A stretch of DNA of 64,000 bases from Epichloe hybrida. Lineage: Eukaryota > Ascomycota > Sordariomycetes > Hypocreales > Clavicipitaceae. Under the pieces are notes generated by a model. That model saw only the letters and a program-made list of their open reading frames with translations. It was not told the origin of the DNA and did no database searches. Location of the stretch: NCBI GenBank assembly GCA_019022495.1, contig JAFEKR010000009.1, forward strand, positions 1,426,001 through 1,490,000. The letters run 5' to 3'. How positions within the stretch are numbered: position 1 is the first letter of the stretch; every line of letters begins with the position of its first letter. The position numbers were made by a program, and so were the translations under genes. Positions 1 to 11,401 of the stretch are shown piece by piece.

Positions 1-2640
1 TTAGAGGTTTAAAAGCCTTTAATTATATATCTATAAGCTTATAGATATAAGGCTTTTCTAATAATAATAAAGGCTCTAGAGCATGTTAAATCACACTATA
101 TAATACTATAGTTAGAGTAAAAAGCTTATATTAAATACCTTATTAGTTATAGAGGTAAGTTATAATATATTATATAGGTACCTTTACTTTATAATTATAA
201 GGTTATTATATTAGCGTGTGTTTAGTTTAATAAGAACTCCTTCTTTAAGCTAGAAGAAAAGCTAGAATTAGCTTAATAAAAGAAAATATTAATAATTAAG
301 TTACTTAAAGAGCTTAAAGCTAAAGACCTTAATAAGGAGATTAGTTAAGATCTTATTAGAATAAAGCTTAAAGAGAATAATCCTATCTCTTTACTATTAG
401 CTATAGGCTAGGAAAATAAGTAATTTAAAGTAAAAACACCTCCTTATATAATAGGGGATAAAGAGAACCTTTCTAGTGCACTTTTAACCTCTCTTAACTT
501 CTCTTAGAAGGCACTAGTTACTATAGAGAACTTAAAGCTTTAGGTATAAGTTAATAATACGCTATTTTATAAGATTAATAAATTTATAAGTAAGGTAATA
601 GCTAATTATATAGTAACTACTATAAAGACTAGTAAATTTACTATAAAAGGTAGTAAGGCTATAGAGAATTATAGTCCTTATAATAATAGTATTAATATAA
701 ATAATATTATTACTAGGAAATATTAAAGAAAGGAAATAAGGAAAGCTAAGTAAGTATAGTTTTCCTTTACTTTCTTAATAGTGTTCTAAGGAACTTAATA
801 TAGTTTACGTATTAAAGATATGCCTCTAGAACCTATATATTATTATTAGGCAATAGCCTTAGTGTATTATAACTACTAAAAGGAAGTAATTATAAAGGAG
901 CTTTAAAAGCTTTAATCCTTAAACTACTAGGAGAATATACTAGATAAATTATTTAATCTTAAGGAAATTATTAACCTTAGATAGGTTTTTAAGTATAAAA
1001 CTAATAAAAAAGGTATTATTATAGAGTTTAAGGCTTAAATAGTAATCTAAGGTAACTAATAACTAAAGGATAACCTTAATAACTATGCTACTACGCTTAC
1101 TTTATAATCTCTATATATACTACAAGCTATTTACTACGCTAATAATCTTAATATATGTTAATATAATATTTAAAATGCCTTCCTATATATAGAACTTAAA
1201 GAACCTATTTTCTATAAGCCACTAGAGGGTATAAGTATATAAGGTTATCTCTAGAAGATAACTAGAGTATTATATAGGCTATAGCCCATAGGAAGCTCCC
1301 TAATAATAGTTTCTATACCTAATGTAATTCCTATTAAATCTTAGCTTTATCTAAGGGAAGGAAGACCTATATATCTTTATAAAAGGCAGATTTATCCTGT
1401 TTTTCTATGTAGATAATATTATAGTGCTATTTCTAAACGGATTTAAAGTAGAATTTAAAGAGCTATATAAGTAATTAATAAACAGTCTAGATATTAAAGA
1501 CTAAGGCAATTTAAAGTGATTCCTAGGCATTAAAATCATTAGGAATTATAATACTAAAGAGATATAGTTATTATAGGAATCATATATTTAAAAGATAGCT
1601 TAGAAGTTTATCCCTAATATTATTAATAATAATTTAAAGAGCTTAATTATAATACCTTTAATGATAGCTATGATTATCCTAAATAATAGTAAGGCTACTA
1701 ATAAAGAGATTAATTACTATAGAGTAATTATTAGCTCTTTAGTCTATTTTTATATTATTAGAAGACCTAATATAGCCTTTATAGCTTTAAAGCTAGCCTC
1801 CTTTATAATAAACCCTTTAATAAAGCATATTAAGCTTATAAAGGCTACTCTAATATACGCTTAGAATATAAGGAAGCTATATATTTAATACTTAGGAGTA
1901 AATAGCTTTAACACGCTCTTCTCTAGTACTAATGCCTCTCTTAGTAATAACCCTAATACTTAGAAATTAATATAAGGCTATATCTTTATTATATATAAAG
2001 CTATAATTAATTAGAAGTCTAGGAGGTAATATTATATAATAACCTTAAGCATAGAAGCAAAGCTCTTTATATTAAATTATAGAGTAAAAGAGTGTATATC
2101 TCTAGGTAAACTACTTTATAATATTAGTATATAAGTCCTTTCTCTATTAATTATCTAGTGTAATAATAAGTAAATAATTTATATTATAGAATATAAGAAA
2201 AAAAGGCTTTAAACTAGTCTAAAGTATTTTAATATAAATTAAATATAAATTTAAGAGCAATATACCTTAGGTAATATTAAGGTAAATTAGTTAAAGACCT
2301 TTAAGATACTTACTAATAGCTTTATAAAGCCTTTATTAAGGTAAATATATAAGGAATTCTATTACTAGATTAGCTTATAGGAAATTCCCGCTTAATTATA
2401 ATACTAGAAAATTATTATAATCTTTTCTTATACCTATAATCTTTAGCTTTAATAAATATCTTAGCTAAGGGGAGTGTATTAAGGAGAGCTCCCTTAAAGC
2501 ATAGGTTATATATATAAGGGTAGCGCGTATTAATAAGGATAAAATATAAGGTTAGATATTAGTAGATATAATATATTAGAAGTACCTCTATAGACTAGTT
2601 ATTACTATAGCGCACTATGTACCTTTTAGGTACAAAAGTC
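1..2640 (+). mobile_element. RIP-degraded Ty1/copia retrotransposon, 3' part
   Basis: The plus strand, read through many TAG/TAA stops, gives the end of a copia polyprotein: reverse transcriptase from about 950, the RT segment with 'KEPIFYKPLEG' near 1200, an 'FLGIKI' stretch near 1520, then 'YYRVIISSLVYFYIIRRPNIAF' in an open piece at 1661-1864, and an RNase H tail ('SIEAKLFIL') near 2050. The DNA is almost pure A/T with CpA, TpG and CpG nearly absent, which is what RIP leaves. A purine run GGGGAG near 2470 may be the polypurine tract before a degraded 3' LTR that ends around 2640, where composition changes abruptly. The 5' part lies outside the window. It is not the same family as the copia at 32388, because the RNase H sequences differ. 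No functional product is possible. Confidence 0.8.
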
Positions 2641-3555
2641 AGGTGCTATCTGCACCTCTAATTAACCAAATTGAACGCTTTCTATCATCCATTTACACCC
2701 CTACCTTAACACAGGTGTACAACAAGCTGTGATCCAGCTGTCGACACCTGGGCGCCAGCCGGCAGACAACATTTACTTTGCCTTGCTCGGGCACTGCACT
2801 TGCGCTGTCTGGTCCTGGTGCTCAATTCTCATCATTTAAAACGCCCCAAAATAGCTGTATTTTCGAAAATGCCTCTCTTCTCATCCCGGCATTATTCATA
2901 TCGATGGGCTCAGCAGTTTGGCCCAGCTCAACCGCGATTCGGACAAGCCGTCCCTTTCCCCCAACACCGTCCACCGACTAACCCACGCCGCCATCCCAAC
3001 TGCATATCACACCAATCTTCGTCACGTTCTTCGTCTGGCCCTGTCTGGCCCTGTCTGGCCCTGTCCGGCTCCCATGTTCACCAGCTCCCCGCTGACGCAA
3101 TCACATAGGGCTATCTTCCATCGATAGACACAACTCTGTCTCAGCACTCTCCGAGTTCCAAGTTGTACTGGCCCCCTTGTTGAAGCTTAGGAGAGAACTC
3201 GAAGAAGAGGAAATAGACGGCCACTGGGGAGCAGAATCCGACCCCACTTCAAGGATTGACACGGGTTCTACGGAGTACGGTCGTTCCAACAAGTGTCAAT
3301 CAAAGTGTCAAAGTCGAGGTGAAAAGACAGGGTGCGTGCCACTTATAAAACTGCCCGAAGCCGCGCCCGAGCTCTCCACTTGGCGGACAAGCTCTCACTT
3401 CACTTGCGGCAGCTTTTTTTTCTTCCTCATCTTCCTTTTCTCCTCGCAGACTTGGAGCTCGAAATCGGTCTGCGTACTCTAATCACATTTGCAGATAAAG
3501 CATCGCTGTGCAAGCCCATTGCGACGAAGCTCGTACGACCCCTTGCTCTATCACC
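2641..3555. other. Intergenic, promoter side of the aminotransferase gene
   Basis: Normal GC content returns here. A three-fold 10-bp direct repeat (TCTGGCCCTG type) lies at about 3041-3070. A TATA-like CTTATAAAAC sits near 3341-3350, roughly 210 bp before the next start codon, followed by a pyrimidine-rich leader typical of fungal promoters. Short open frames on both strands show no recognisable protein. Confidence 0.4.
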
Positions 3556-5664
3556 ATGTTCGGTGGTCGCAAGTTCTCATTCAACCGCCACACTGGCGCC
3601 CCGAAGCCAAGAGCTCGGCGGTTCAGCAACGCTGAGCCTGGTGCCAACGGTAAGCATGCTTGACTTTGACACTTGCTTTCTCCAGGCCCGGAAGCAGGCT
3701 CAAAATACTTCTTCCTTTCTTCTCTCTTCTCCTCCTCCGTGGGCATTATGTTGGAAAATATTTCTTTTAGTCGTATGCATTTCAAGGACCACGGTCTTGG
3801 CAGGGTGTTTGAGACCTTTGTTGAGACCAAGACCGTCGTCAACCCCTCCCCCGCACCACATCCCACATCGTGGCCAAAATTTGGGCATTGACACAAAGAC
3901 AATGGAACACACCGCCAATACCAATGAGAAAGCTGGCTACACAAGGCCATACACGAGCTGCCGGTCTTTTGCTCCGTTGCTGACGATGCTTACCTAGAGG
4001 TACAATCCAAGGTCCATCGCCAGTTTCGCAATGCCCACGAGGGCCATCTTCCCCACGCTGGCCTCGATGCCAGCAGAGCTTCCACGGGTGTTATCTGGTG
4101 CACCGAGCGAGCCGCTGAGCTTGGGTTCTTTGAGGACCAAGATTCCTGGGCCAACCTTGGCCAGGGCGCCCCCGAGGTGGAAGACGATATCGCCGGCTGC
4201 TTCAAGCGTCCTGAAACCATTGACATCTCCGTCGCCGCCAGAGAATACGGCCCCACCGCTGGTATCAAACCATTGCGGGAGGCCGTCGCCAAGCTATACA
4301 ACGAGATGCACCGCAAGGGCAAGGACAGCCAGTACACCTGGGAAAATGTCGCTATTGTTCCTGGTGGACGTGCCGGGTTGATCCGAATCGCTGCTGTACT
4401 TGGCAACTCCTATCTCAGTTTCTTCTTGCCCGACTACACGGCTTACAATGAAATGCTGAGCCTGTTCAAAAACGTGCGTCTTGTTGAGAAGTGTTTAAAA
4501 ACACTGCAGTAATACTTGATAATTCTAGGCTAACATAGGGATGAATACAGTTCGCCGCCATCCCTGTTCCTCTGTCGGAAGAGGACGGCTACCATATTCA
4601 CCCCGACAAGATTGCCGAGGAAATTTCTCGCGGTACCTCGGTGATTCTCACCTCGAATCCCCGAAACCCGACCGGCCGAGTCGTAGCCAACCCAGAGCTG
4701 GCGGAGATTCAAGACATCTGCCGTGGTCGCGCTACATTTATCAGCGATGAATTCTACTCTGGGTACAATTACACTAGCAACTGCGACGGAAGTACGATCT
4801 CAGCAGCCGAGAATGTGGAAGATGTTGACGAAGATGATGTGTTGATCATTGACGGTTTGACCAAGCGATTCCGACTTCCCGGATGGCGAATTGCCTGGAT
4901 TCTGGGACCCAAGGGTACGTGCATGTCCACCACACAGTGAGGGCGACTTTCAAGCTAATCGTTTGGGTGTTAAGAATACATTGCCGCGTACGTCATCAAC
5001 GTCTTCGCTCAAATCACTGTTGCGCGAAACTAACGTAGATGTAGTATCGGTTCATGCGGTAGCTACTTGGATGGTGGTGCATGCCATGCGTTTCAAGATG
5101 CCGCCATCCCCATGCTGGACCCAACCCTGGTCCAAAACGAAATGGTCCATCTACAGCGGCACTTCCGGGTATGTCTACGCAGAATAATGACAGTGATGCG
5201 TGGATCCGATCTGACTGGTTCCCTTTAGGACAAGCGAGATTTCGTCGTTCGTCGTCTACGTGAGATGGGCTTCGCGATCAAATATGTTCCCGACTCAACG
5301 TTTTACCTGTACGTCTGCCCCGTGGCACGGGTGGTTTGGATACAAAACTGACAGGACCAGGTGGTTGAACCTCGAGGGTCTACCTGAAAGCATCGCAGAC
5401 GGTCTCAACTTCTTCCAGGCATGTCTTGAGGAAAAGGTCATTGTCGTGCCCGGCATCTTCTTTGACCTGAACCCCTCAAGACGTCGAGACCTGTTCGACA
5501 GCCCATGTCACCACTTTGTGCGTTTCTCGTACGGCCCCAGAATGGACGTGCTGCGCATGGGATTGGACGGCATTGAGAGGATTGTTACCAAGTACGTCTC
5601 CCCGTCAAAAGTTTATATCGTCAATGGCTAACCTCGGTTCAGGCACAAGAAGGCTGCGGAGTAA
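3556..5664 (+). CDS. PLP-dependent class I/II aminotransferase
   Basis: Eight exons are inferred: 3556-3649, 3998-4473, 4551-4914, 4975-4987, 5045-5168, 5229-5308, 5361-5591 and 5643-5664, giving about 467 residues. Fold-type I motifs are visible: VPGGRAG near residue 140, NPRNPTG at about 227-233, DEFYSGY at about 256, and LTKRFRLPGWR, whose lysine (about 295) should form the Schiff base with pyridoxal phosphate. The C-terminal substrate-binding arginine probably lies in 'FVRFSYG'. This pattern fits the aspartate aminotransferase/ACC-synthase-like group; the substrate cannot be read from sequence. The first intron is long (348 bp) and exon 4 is only 13 nt; both depend on the reading frame resuming cleanly. 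No targeting signal is obvious. It stands alone, facing away from the next gene. Confidence 0.88.
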
Positions 5665-7765
5665 TCCGCAAACTGGTGAATGATGGTTTATAGGAGGGGG
5701 GCCCGAACGTTGCGAACGACGATGAGTGCCGACAAGAAACCTGAGTGTGAGCCGAGCCTGCCGGGTGGCGGGTGCAGCGAGGGATACGTAGGCGTATGAC
5801 AATCGTTATAGAGACATGGTTCCCTGGCCTCAGCAAATACTTTTTCTTTCTGCCACAGTCCGTAAAAAGCTACACAGACATACTGTGACGGTGCCAGATG
5901 CTCGTAATCCACCAACTGGTACGGCAATTGATGCACGACAGGATAAAATATCACCAGAAGACGTAAAAACCATGCAAAGGAACATTTCGATCAGTGCATA
6001 CACAGGTCGATCAGGCACAACACAGTTAACAATTTCCGCACCACCATGTTTTGCGTCCGATTTAAATCTTGATGTTGCAGTTATTTCTTGTGTGGGAAGA
6101 CAACAGCCTATGCCAAGCAAAGCAGTCAACGCTCGACCCCGAAGCCAGCTGAAATACCCAAGATGAGAAGAACCTTCTCATTGACGGACCTTTCCACTCT
6201 CCGGTACTAACCGTTCGCAGATATGGGTTTCAGCATGAACTTGCGACCAAGCAAAATGGTCCCTTGGCGTTAATTAGTTTGTCGCTTTTATAGCTTCCTA
6301 ATGTACACTGGGTAGAGCCCAGTTGATTCTTCAGATGCCTAATTAGCTAGCTTGAGGACGCTTCCGCCTTTCGTCTCGTAATGCGGACTATAGATGGCTT
6401 CGTTCAGCGATGGTGCATGAGGGGGTGAAAGAAGTAATACATGTAGATGTGTTGAGGTTGATAAGTCTCCGGGTATTAACTACGATTGGAACTGACAGGG
6501 ACAAAGCGTACGGGTGGGGGGGCTAAGCGGAGTGGAATAGATTCTATGTCGGAACAGGGGAGAGAAAAAAGAATTCATCCGCTCCTGATTACGGAATATT
6601 CTTACTCCGTACGGAATGTGTTCTTCAATTCAGAGGTCCACGATTCAACAAGGCGCGCTCTCTTAAACTCAACCGAAACGATTCGCTACAAGCGAGCAAG
6701 AGAAAAAAAAACAAGGGAAAAAAAACATACAACAGCCGGTGTTCGCTGGTCGTCACCGACCCAACTACTAATCTGCCCCTTACCAGCTTGTCTATGGGAG
6801 AGCGGACGGGATCCCGAATTTTCTGGTAGGTATGGTCGTATGTGAAGGCTAGGGGATTAATATCAAATCATAGAGAATATTTGCTGCAAGCGAACAAGAG
6901 AAAAAAAAAAAGGAAAAAAAACATATAATAGCCGGTGTTCGCTGGTCGTCACCGAACCCAACTACTAATCTGCCCCTCATGAAGTCTTAGCTGTGAGAGC
7001 CTTGACCTCCTAATTTTGAAGCATGATGACACTTCTATCATCGGAACTTCGGAAGGCAAAGCTCCCATTTCAGCCCCACTTTACGGCACAAAGTAATTCC
7101 ATACCAAAACGGTACCCCTCCATCTTTCCCGTCTCAAACTCTACTGACTATACGGATCCGTAGTAAATAGCGCTTAGATACGTGCACTGTTCCACACCGT
7201 GGACCAGTATGTAATACCCGTGGTCCCAACTTTGGGCCGTAATTTTCAGCTTGCCAGAATTTGGGCCACCCATAAGCATATAAACACTTAAAATTCTGCA
7301 CTTCATACCTGGTGCTCATTATGCAGCATTTTAAGCACTCCAATTTCATAGCCGCTAGAGAAGATGCATGTCAGAAAGGAGGTGTGGCCAGCGAGCTGAA
7401 AAGAAGCCCATGGAAGCTGAGCTGACGCAGCTGGCTATGGCTACCATTTTGCTACCGACTTTGCCACCATTCACAACTATAATCGAGGCTCTCTGGCGAA
7501 GCCAATACAATCAAGCAGTTGCCCCTCTATCATTTCCACCAATTCCAGTATGCAGTGTTTCCGACATACCAAACAGTCTAGCAACAATCTAGGTTCCGGT
7601 AACCCTTCGACTGTGTCGCGCATTACCACTACTAGTCGAACTCCCTGCGCCGTCGTGCCGGAACCGCACACGCAGCACTGAGTGCGTCTCGGCGAGGACG
7701 TGCAGACCACGAGCGAAGGATGCCATTCCATAGCCGGAGGAGGGCAACTGAACGGGCAACGGCTG
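5665..7765. other. Gene-poor intergenic stretch with an internal duplication
   Basis: About 2.1 kb without a convincing gene. It holds two copies of a 92-bp sequence (listed separately) and near-palindromic motifs such as ACTCCGTACGGA (about 6606) and TACGGATCCGTA (about 7150). Short open frames at 5816-6166 and 6486-6845 run through A-rich tracts and the duplication and resemble no known protein. Confidence 0.5.
6689..6978. repeat. 92-bp direct repeat pair (6689-6780, 6887-6978)
   Basis: Both copies run from CAAGCGARCAAGAG through A-tracts to a shared 3' core ending CTACTAATCTGCCCC. Differences include CATACAACAG versus CATATAATAG and GCGAGCAAG versus GCGAACAAG, all C-to-T or G-to-A, as RIP or cytosine deamination would give. 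The spacer is about 106 bp. The origin is unknown; the pair may be the ends of a small decayed element. Confidence 0.8.
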
Positions 7766-7830
7766 GGTGGTGCGGAAGGTCGCCGGCGCCTGCGTTATAC
7801 TTTCATGCGCCGGCGACCTTCCGCACCACC
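7766..7830. repeat. Perfect 24-bp inverted repeat overlapping a gene 3' end
   Basis: The arm at 7766-7789 (begins GGTGGTGCGGAAGG) is the exact reverse complement of 7807-7830, with a 17-nt loop. The right arm encodes the last codons of the exonuclease-like gene on the minus strand, and its TGA stop (7803-7805) lies in the loop. In RNA this would form a very stable GC-rich hairpin. Confidence 0.9.
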
Positions 7831-8876
7831 TCTCCGTAGCGCAAGTGGTCACCCCCTGAGGGGCGTGAGAATGACGGGTCATCCCGGTGTGTTGCGACTC
7901 GCATTAGGGGATGATGGCCTGTGGGAGTTGGGCCTGGCGTCGTTGCTGTCGAGGGAATGGAGTGAGAACCGTGTTCTTTTTGTGCTGCCATCGTGGCGCC
8001 CGCAGAGAGGCTCTTCGGGGCTAAAACATGTTCGAGCCGCCTCGTTTCTCGAGCAGCACGGATTTGATCCTGCTTCTCCTTACTCCATAGCTTTGACTGG
8101 TGCTTCCGACTCCTTGCCAGCCTCTTTTCCCGCTTTTCTGCCGCTTTAATCTCAGGGTCGACATAAGGAGGAATGGGGCAGGTTGAAATTTCCTGCAAGA
8201 TATCCAATACCTCGTCATCTTGGTGTTGACTGATGCACCACTTCGCTGCTAAAAGGAGAAGAGCCCTTAAAGTGAAGTTGGCATCGTTTCCAGCAACGTG
8301 CAGTCTGTTGAAAGGGCACCCTAATACACCTAGCAGGTCGCCAAGAGAGCCGCCCCAGAACTGAAACACTTCATTAGCAATGCGCGACGTATCCAGAATC
8401 CCAGAAGGTGGCCGTTCAAACTCGAATCCTAAAGCCTGTAAAGCCTGGAAGTCGTTCATGATACCGTGGCCCACAAGTACCACGTTGCGATCTTGAGGAA
8501 TGTGTGATTGAATGGTCTGTACCATGGACGATGATTGAATCGTGATTGTCTCTCCAAAGATAAACTTATTAGATGCTTTTGTGACGTATAATGACGATCC
8601 TGTAGCAAAGTTTAGGGTTGAAATGAGCTTTTCTGGTGGGACCTGGCGAAGATCCTTGGTATCGAGAATCGCAAATCCAACTTGACTATTGTCCTTCTGG
8701 GTAAACCCGCTTTTAATGGTATTAATACCCTCAAAATCGATAGCAATGATGACGGTATCTTTGAGTGCTGGTGATTTCGAGACAGAAGGACTGAGCCCTA
8801 AAATTTCAAGTAGCACAGAGAGGCCATGCCTCGTGATTCTCGGGCGTGGCGACGGGACGGCTTCCGGCTCCTCCAT
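7803..8876 (-). CDS. Gfd2/YDR514C-like DEDDh 3'-5' exonuclease domain protein
   Basis: A single open frame of 357 residues. An RNase H-fold exonuclease core spans about residues 38-215: AIDFEG (D47, E49), GHGIMNDFQAL (D142) and HVAGNDA (H193, D198), so all four DEDDh acidic residues and the general-base histidine are present. 'FTQKDNSQVGFAILDT' and 'LDTSRIANEVF' resemble the C-terminal domain of yeast Gfd2 and YDR514C, which fungal annotation treats as one family of nuclease-like proteins. Residues about 240-300 form a basic, helical, KR-rich tail likely to bind nucleic acid. The ATG at 8876 is the first in frame. The C-terminus lies in a perfect inverted repeat, so the last eight codons may have been altered by the event that made the hairpin. 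Substrate and location are unknown. Confidence 0.8.
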   Translation of the reverse strand: MEEPEAVPSPRPRITRHGLSVLLEILGLSPSVSKSPALKDTVIIAIDFEGINTIKSGFTQKDNSQVGFAILDTKDLRQVPPEKLISTLNFATGSSLYVTKASNKFIFGETITIQSSSMVQTIQSHIPQDRNVVLVGHGIMNDFQALQALGFEFERPPSGILDTSRIANEVFQFWGGSLGDLLGVLGCPFNRLHVAGNDANFTLRALLLLAAKWCISQHQDDEVLDILQEISTCPIPPYVDPEIKAAEKREKRLARSRKHQSKLWSKEKQDQIRAARETRRLEHVLAPKSLSAGATMAAQKEHGSHSIPSTATTPGPTPTGHHPLMRVATHRDDPSFSRPSGGDHLRYGEVVRKVAGA

Positions 8877-9623
8877 ACAGGGCTATTGGTAGCTGTGCCA
8901 GTGTGAAAAAAGATTTTAAATTTGGCAGGCAGCCGATACCTGGCAGTGTCGGTCGATGGCAATGTCAGTCGATGACAGTGTCCATCGATAACAGTGTCCG
9001 TCGATGGTAGTGTCAGTCGTGGCAATGTCGGCAGCTGTGTGGTTAATAACAAACGGGAGCACAAGACGCGCACGTTCCGCGACTTTGTCGTTGTTGTTAA
9101 CCACCTTGTGGCCTACATATAGGTAGGGTATTGCCAGTCACCACCGCATTGTGGCCTGCAACGCGATAGGGGCTGTAGCCAACGAGGCGCCGCCCGGGCC
9201 TTTAGCGCCATTGTCGCCCAGGTGCCTTTCGTTAGAGTGTGGTTATTGCGACTGTAGACTTTTATTAATGCGACCGTAACCTGTTGAAGTGACGGCAATG
9301 AAGACTCTAGGTGGAGGGAAGACAATGAAGCGCTACTGGCTGGCCGAGATACTGGAGGTTCCCCGGAGCCACCGACCCGCAGGTACTTGTTGACTGTAAC
9401 TAACACCACGTGTGTCATACATCACCAAAGATGGGGAATCAGAATGCACTCGAGAGAAGAATGTCAGTCATTGTGATTTCCACTGAAGAAGTCCAGCATC
9501 CTGATATAAAACTTTCCACCAAAGCAAAACTTGTCGAGCGACAACCGGGTGATGGATGGCTAAAATAATCATAATCTTCGTAACTTTTCGAAACAAAGCA
9601 ACCAACCAGGGAAAAAAAAAAAT
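8877..9623. other. Intergenic between two minus-strand genes
   Basis: Upstream side of the exonuclease-like gene and downstream side of RLP24. Apart from the 16-bp tandem repeat, nothing is recognisable. A 101-residue open frame at 9113-9418 has no family-like features. Confidence 0.5.
8938..9034. repeat. 16-bp minisatellite, about six units
   Basis: Degenerate units of the form CGATGRCARTGTCNRT follow one another about 60-160 bp upstream of the exonuclease-like start codon, so they lie in its promoter or 5' UTR. Units differ mainly by transitions. Confidence 0.8.
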
Positions 9624-10364
9624 CTACTCTTCTTGCGCCATATCGATGTCTCCGTTGGCCCGCACCCTCAGTTTTCTCTGTTCCCCACCAAACACTTTAT
9701 TCTTGCGCTTGGTAATAATGCGCTCATCTTGGTCCACCTCCATCGCAACATCTCCCACCTCCATGGCAGCAGCTTCTTTGAGACGGCGCAACTCGCTGCC
9801 GCGCATGCGTGGCAGCAGATGCTCGTTTTCTGCCACCAATTTCCGTGCTAGGGCGACTTCTCTGGCCTTCTTGCCAACCATGCGCCTCTTGTAGAAGGCA
9901 CGCTCTCTGCGCGCTCTGATCTCGCTGACACGCGCCATGGCCTGGATCGTCTTCTCCATGAGATCGCGGTTGTATCGTACGGGGACGTTGCGGCGGGCGC
10001 TGAACAGCAGCGTGCTGTCTACCGTCATCTCCTTGCCGGCCTTTATTCGGGAAGCCTTGGTCCACTTCAATTTATTGGGATTTCGACGATGCTTGAAATT
10101 CTTGTGGCATTTGCTCCGGCTTTAGTGAGAGATGTCGTGTTAGTATGTGTGCCTTTTGCAGGTGAAACGTAACCCGGGGGGCAAGAGAGCTCTACCAGAA
10201 TCTGAATGATCGTCCTATTAAGACACCGACGTTAGCTTCTTTGCTGCTTCGTCCAGTCAGAAATTCTCGAGGCAAGGCACAGGCGTACCGTCATTGCGAT
10301 TGAATACGATTCCCTTGCTGGGGAAGGTCGGACGACCGCAGAAATAGCACGGATCGACTCTCAT
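9624..10364 (-). CDS. RLP24: Ribosome biogenesis protein RLP24 (L24e family)
   Basis: Three exons: 10289-10364, a 19-nt microexon 10196-10214, and 9624-10119, for 196 residues (family about 200). The N-terminus [18 protein letters not shown] carries the first CxxC of the L24e zinc ribbon. Splicing the microexon restores [14 protein letters not shown] with the second cysteine pair. '[23 protein letters not shown]' and '[16 protein letters not shown]' are RLP24 signatures that separate it from cytoplasmic ribosomal protein L24. Known role: it joins pre-60S particles in the nucleolus, recruits the AAA ATPase Drg1/Afg2 through its C-terminal tail, and is exchanged for L24 in the cytoplasm. The acidic/basic tail ([16 protein letters not shown]) is present. 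The start is fixed by the conserved MRVDPC. Confidence 0.93.
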
Positions 10365-10416
10365 GTTGTGTGGTGATGATGTTTTCACCTGTTGTGAGGT
10401 CGAAAGTGGTTTCAAG

Positions 10417-10441
10417 AAAAAAAAAAAAAAAAAAAAAAAAA
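10417..10441. promoter_or_regulatory. Poly(dA:dT) tract in the RLP24 upstream region
   Basis: Twenty-five uninterrupted A residues on the plus strand (T on the RLP24 sense strand) begin 53 bp upstream of the RLP24 start codon. Such tracts exclude nucleosomes and are common in promoters of fungal ribosome-biogenesis genes. The role here is inferred. Confidence 0.5.
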
Positions 10442-10575
10442 GGCTTGACGGCCAGGGAGCAATGGCGAGGTGGGTCGAGTCGCTGTGGCGCAACGCTGGC
10501 GGTCCTACCACGGATAAACCTGGACAAGTCTGGTGAGTGACTCAGCTAATTATCATGTTTCCCCTTTATAAATTA

Positions 10576-10630
10576 GATGCATTGGCCACAACCAATGAGC
10601 CCAAAAAAATTATGAAAATCAATACTACGG
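10576..10630. repeat. Dispersed short repeat, copy 1
   Basis: GATGCATTGGCCACAACC followed by AATGAGCC and an A-rich tail. The core contains the inverted repeat ATTGG...CCAAT. Related copies occur at 24887 and, reverse-complemented, at 56478. Confidence 0.65.
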
Positions 10631-11401
10631 ATCCGTTATCCGTATTGAGCCATGGATTTTCGAGTACAATGAGGGACGCCTAAACACGCATAAGCCGCTA
10701 GTCCTAATCGGAAGAGATAGACAGCCTACCCACTTGTTTTTAATAATGTGGCTTATACTACTACTAGACTTAACTTTAGGACTAAATCATAATAAATCCC
10801 TCGCTAGCTTACACATTCTAAATAGCGTCAAGTACAGTTTTCATAGGCAATGATATAATAGTAAAGGGATCAAAGGAAGCGACGGGGGCGAGTCAGTCCA
10901 GTCCACGGATATAAACCAACTCTCGCCGCCAGCACAACATTTCTTGTCGGTTACCATGCTGGAAATCTTCCAGAATCCCACGAGGCACAATCATGTATTA
11001 CCCCGAAATATCCTAGCAGTGTGGCTTGCTGAAGAATCTTCACTCTACCAGCCATTGCCGTCCCTAGCTCGTGGCAGTGCATATTCGTGTAATATGATTG
11101 GTCCAAGCTCGACCGAGCAGACAGACACAAGAACTGGTATCATGATGATGTGAATACAGTTCGACAGAAAAGTTGAGGAGAAGGCTAAACTGGATTATGG
11201 TTTGAAAAATGTCGACGCATAAATACAAGACCCAACCAACAACTGTTCTCCTCGCTTCATCGCTCCTTCCTCTCTTACACTCGACCATAGCCACCAAGAA
11301 GGAACGTGGAATAAAAACTCGTTCCGAATTCCACGAATTCTTCCAAAACCCCTTGGCTGTGACTCAGGCTCATCCGCAACAAGCAAGACTATCTTATCAG
11401 C

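Larger units (their letters stand above)
10365..11401. other. Intergenic between divergent RLP24 and the VWA gene
   Basis: A shared upstream region for two divergently transcribed genes. It contains a 25-bp poly-A tract near RLP24 and one copy of a dispersed short repeat at 10576. An ATAAATA sequence at about 11219-11225 lies roughly 180 bp before the VWA start codon and may be its TATA element. Confidence 0.4.

Noticed and set aside
5816..6166. 116-codon frame downstream of the aminotransferase
   Set aside because: Overlaps an equally long frame on the other strand; no family signature.
9113..9418. 101-codon minus-strand frame between two genes
   Set aside because: No start context, domain or splice partners; composition looks intergenic.
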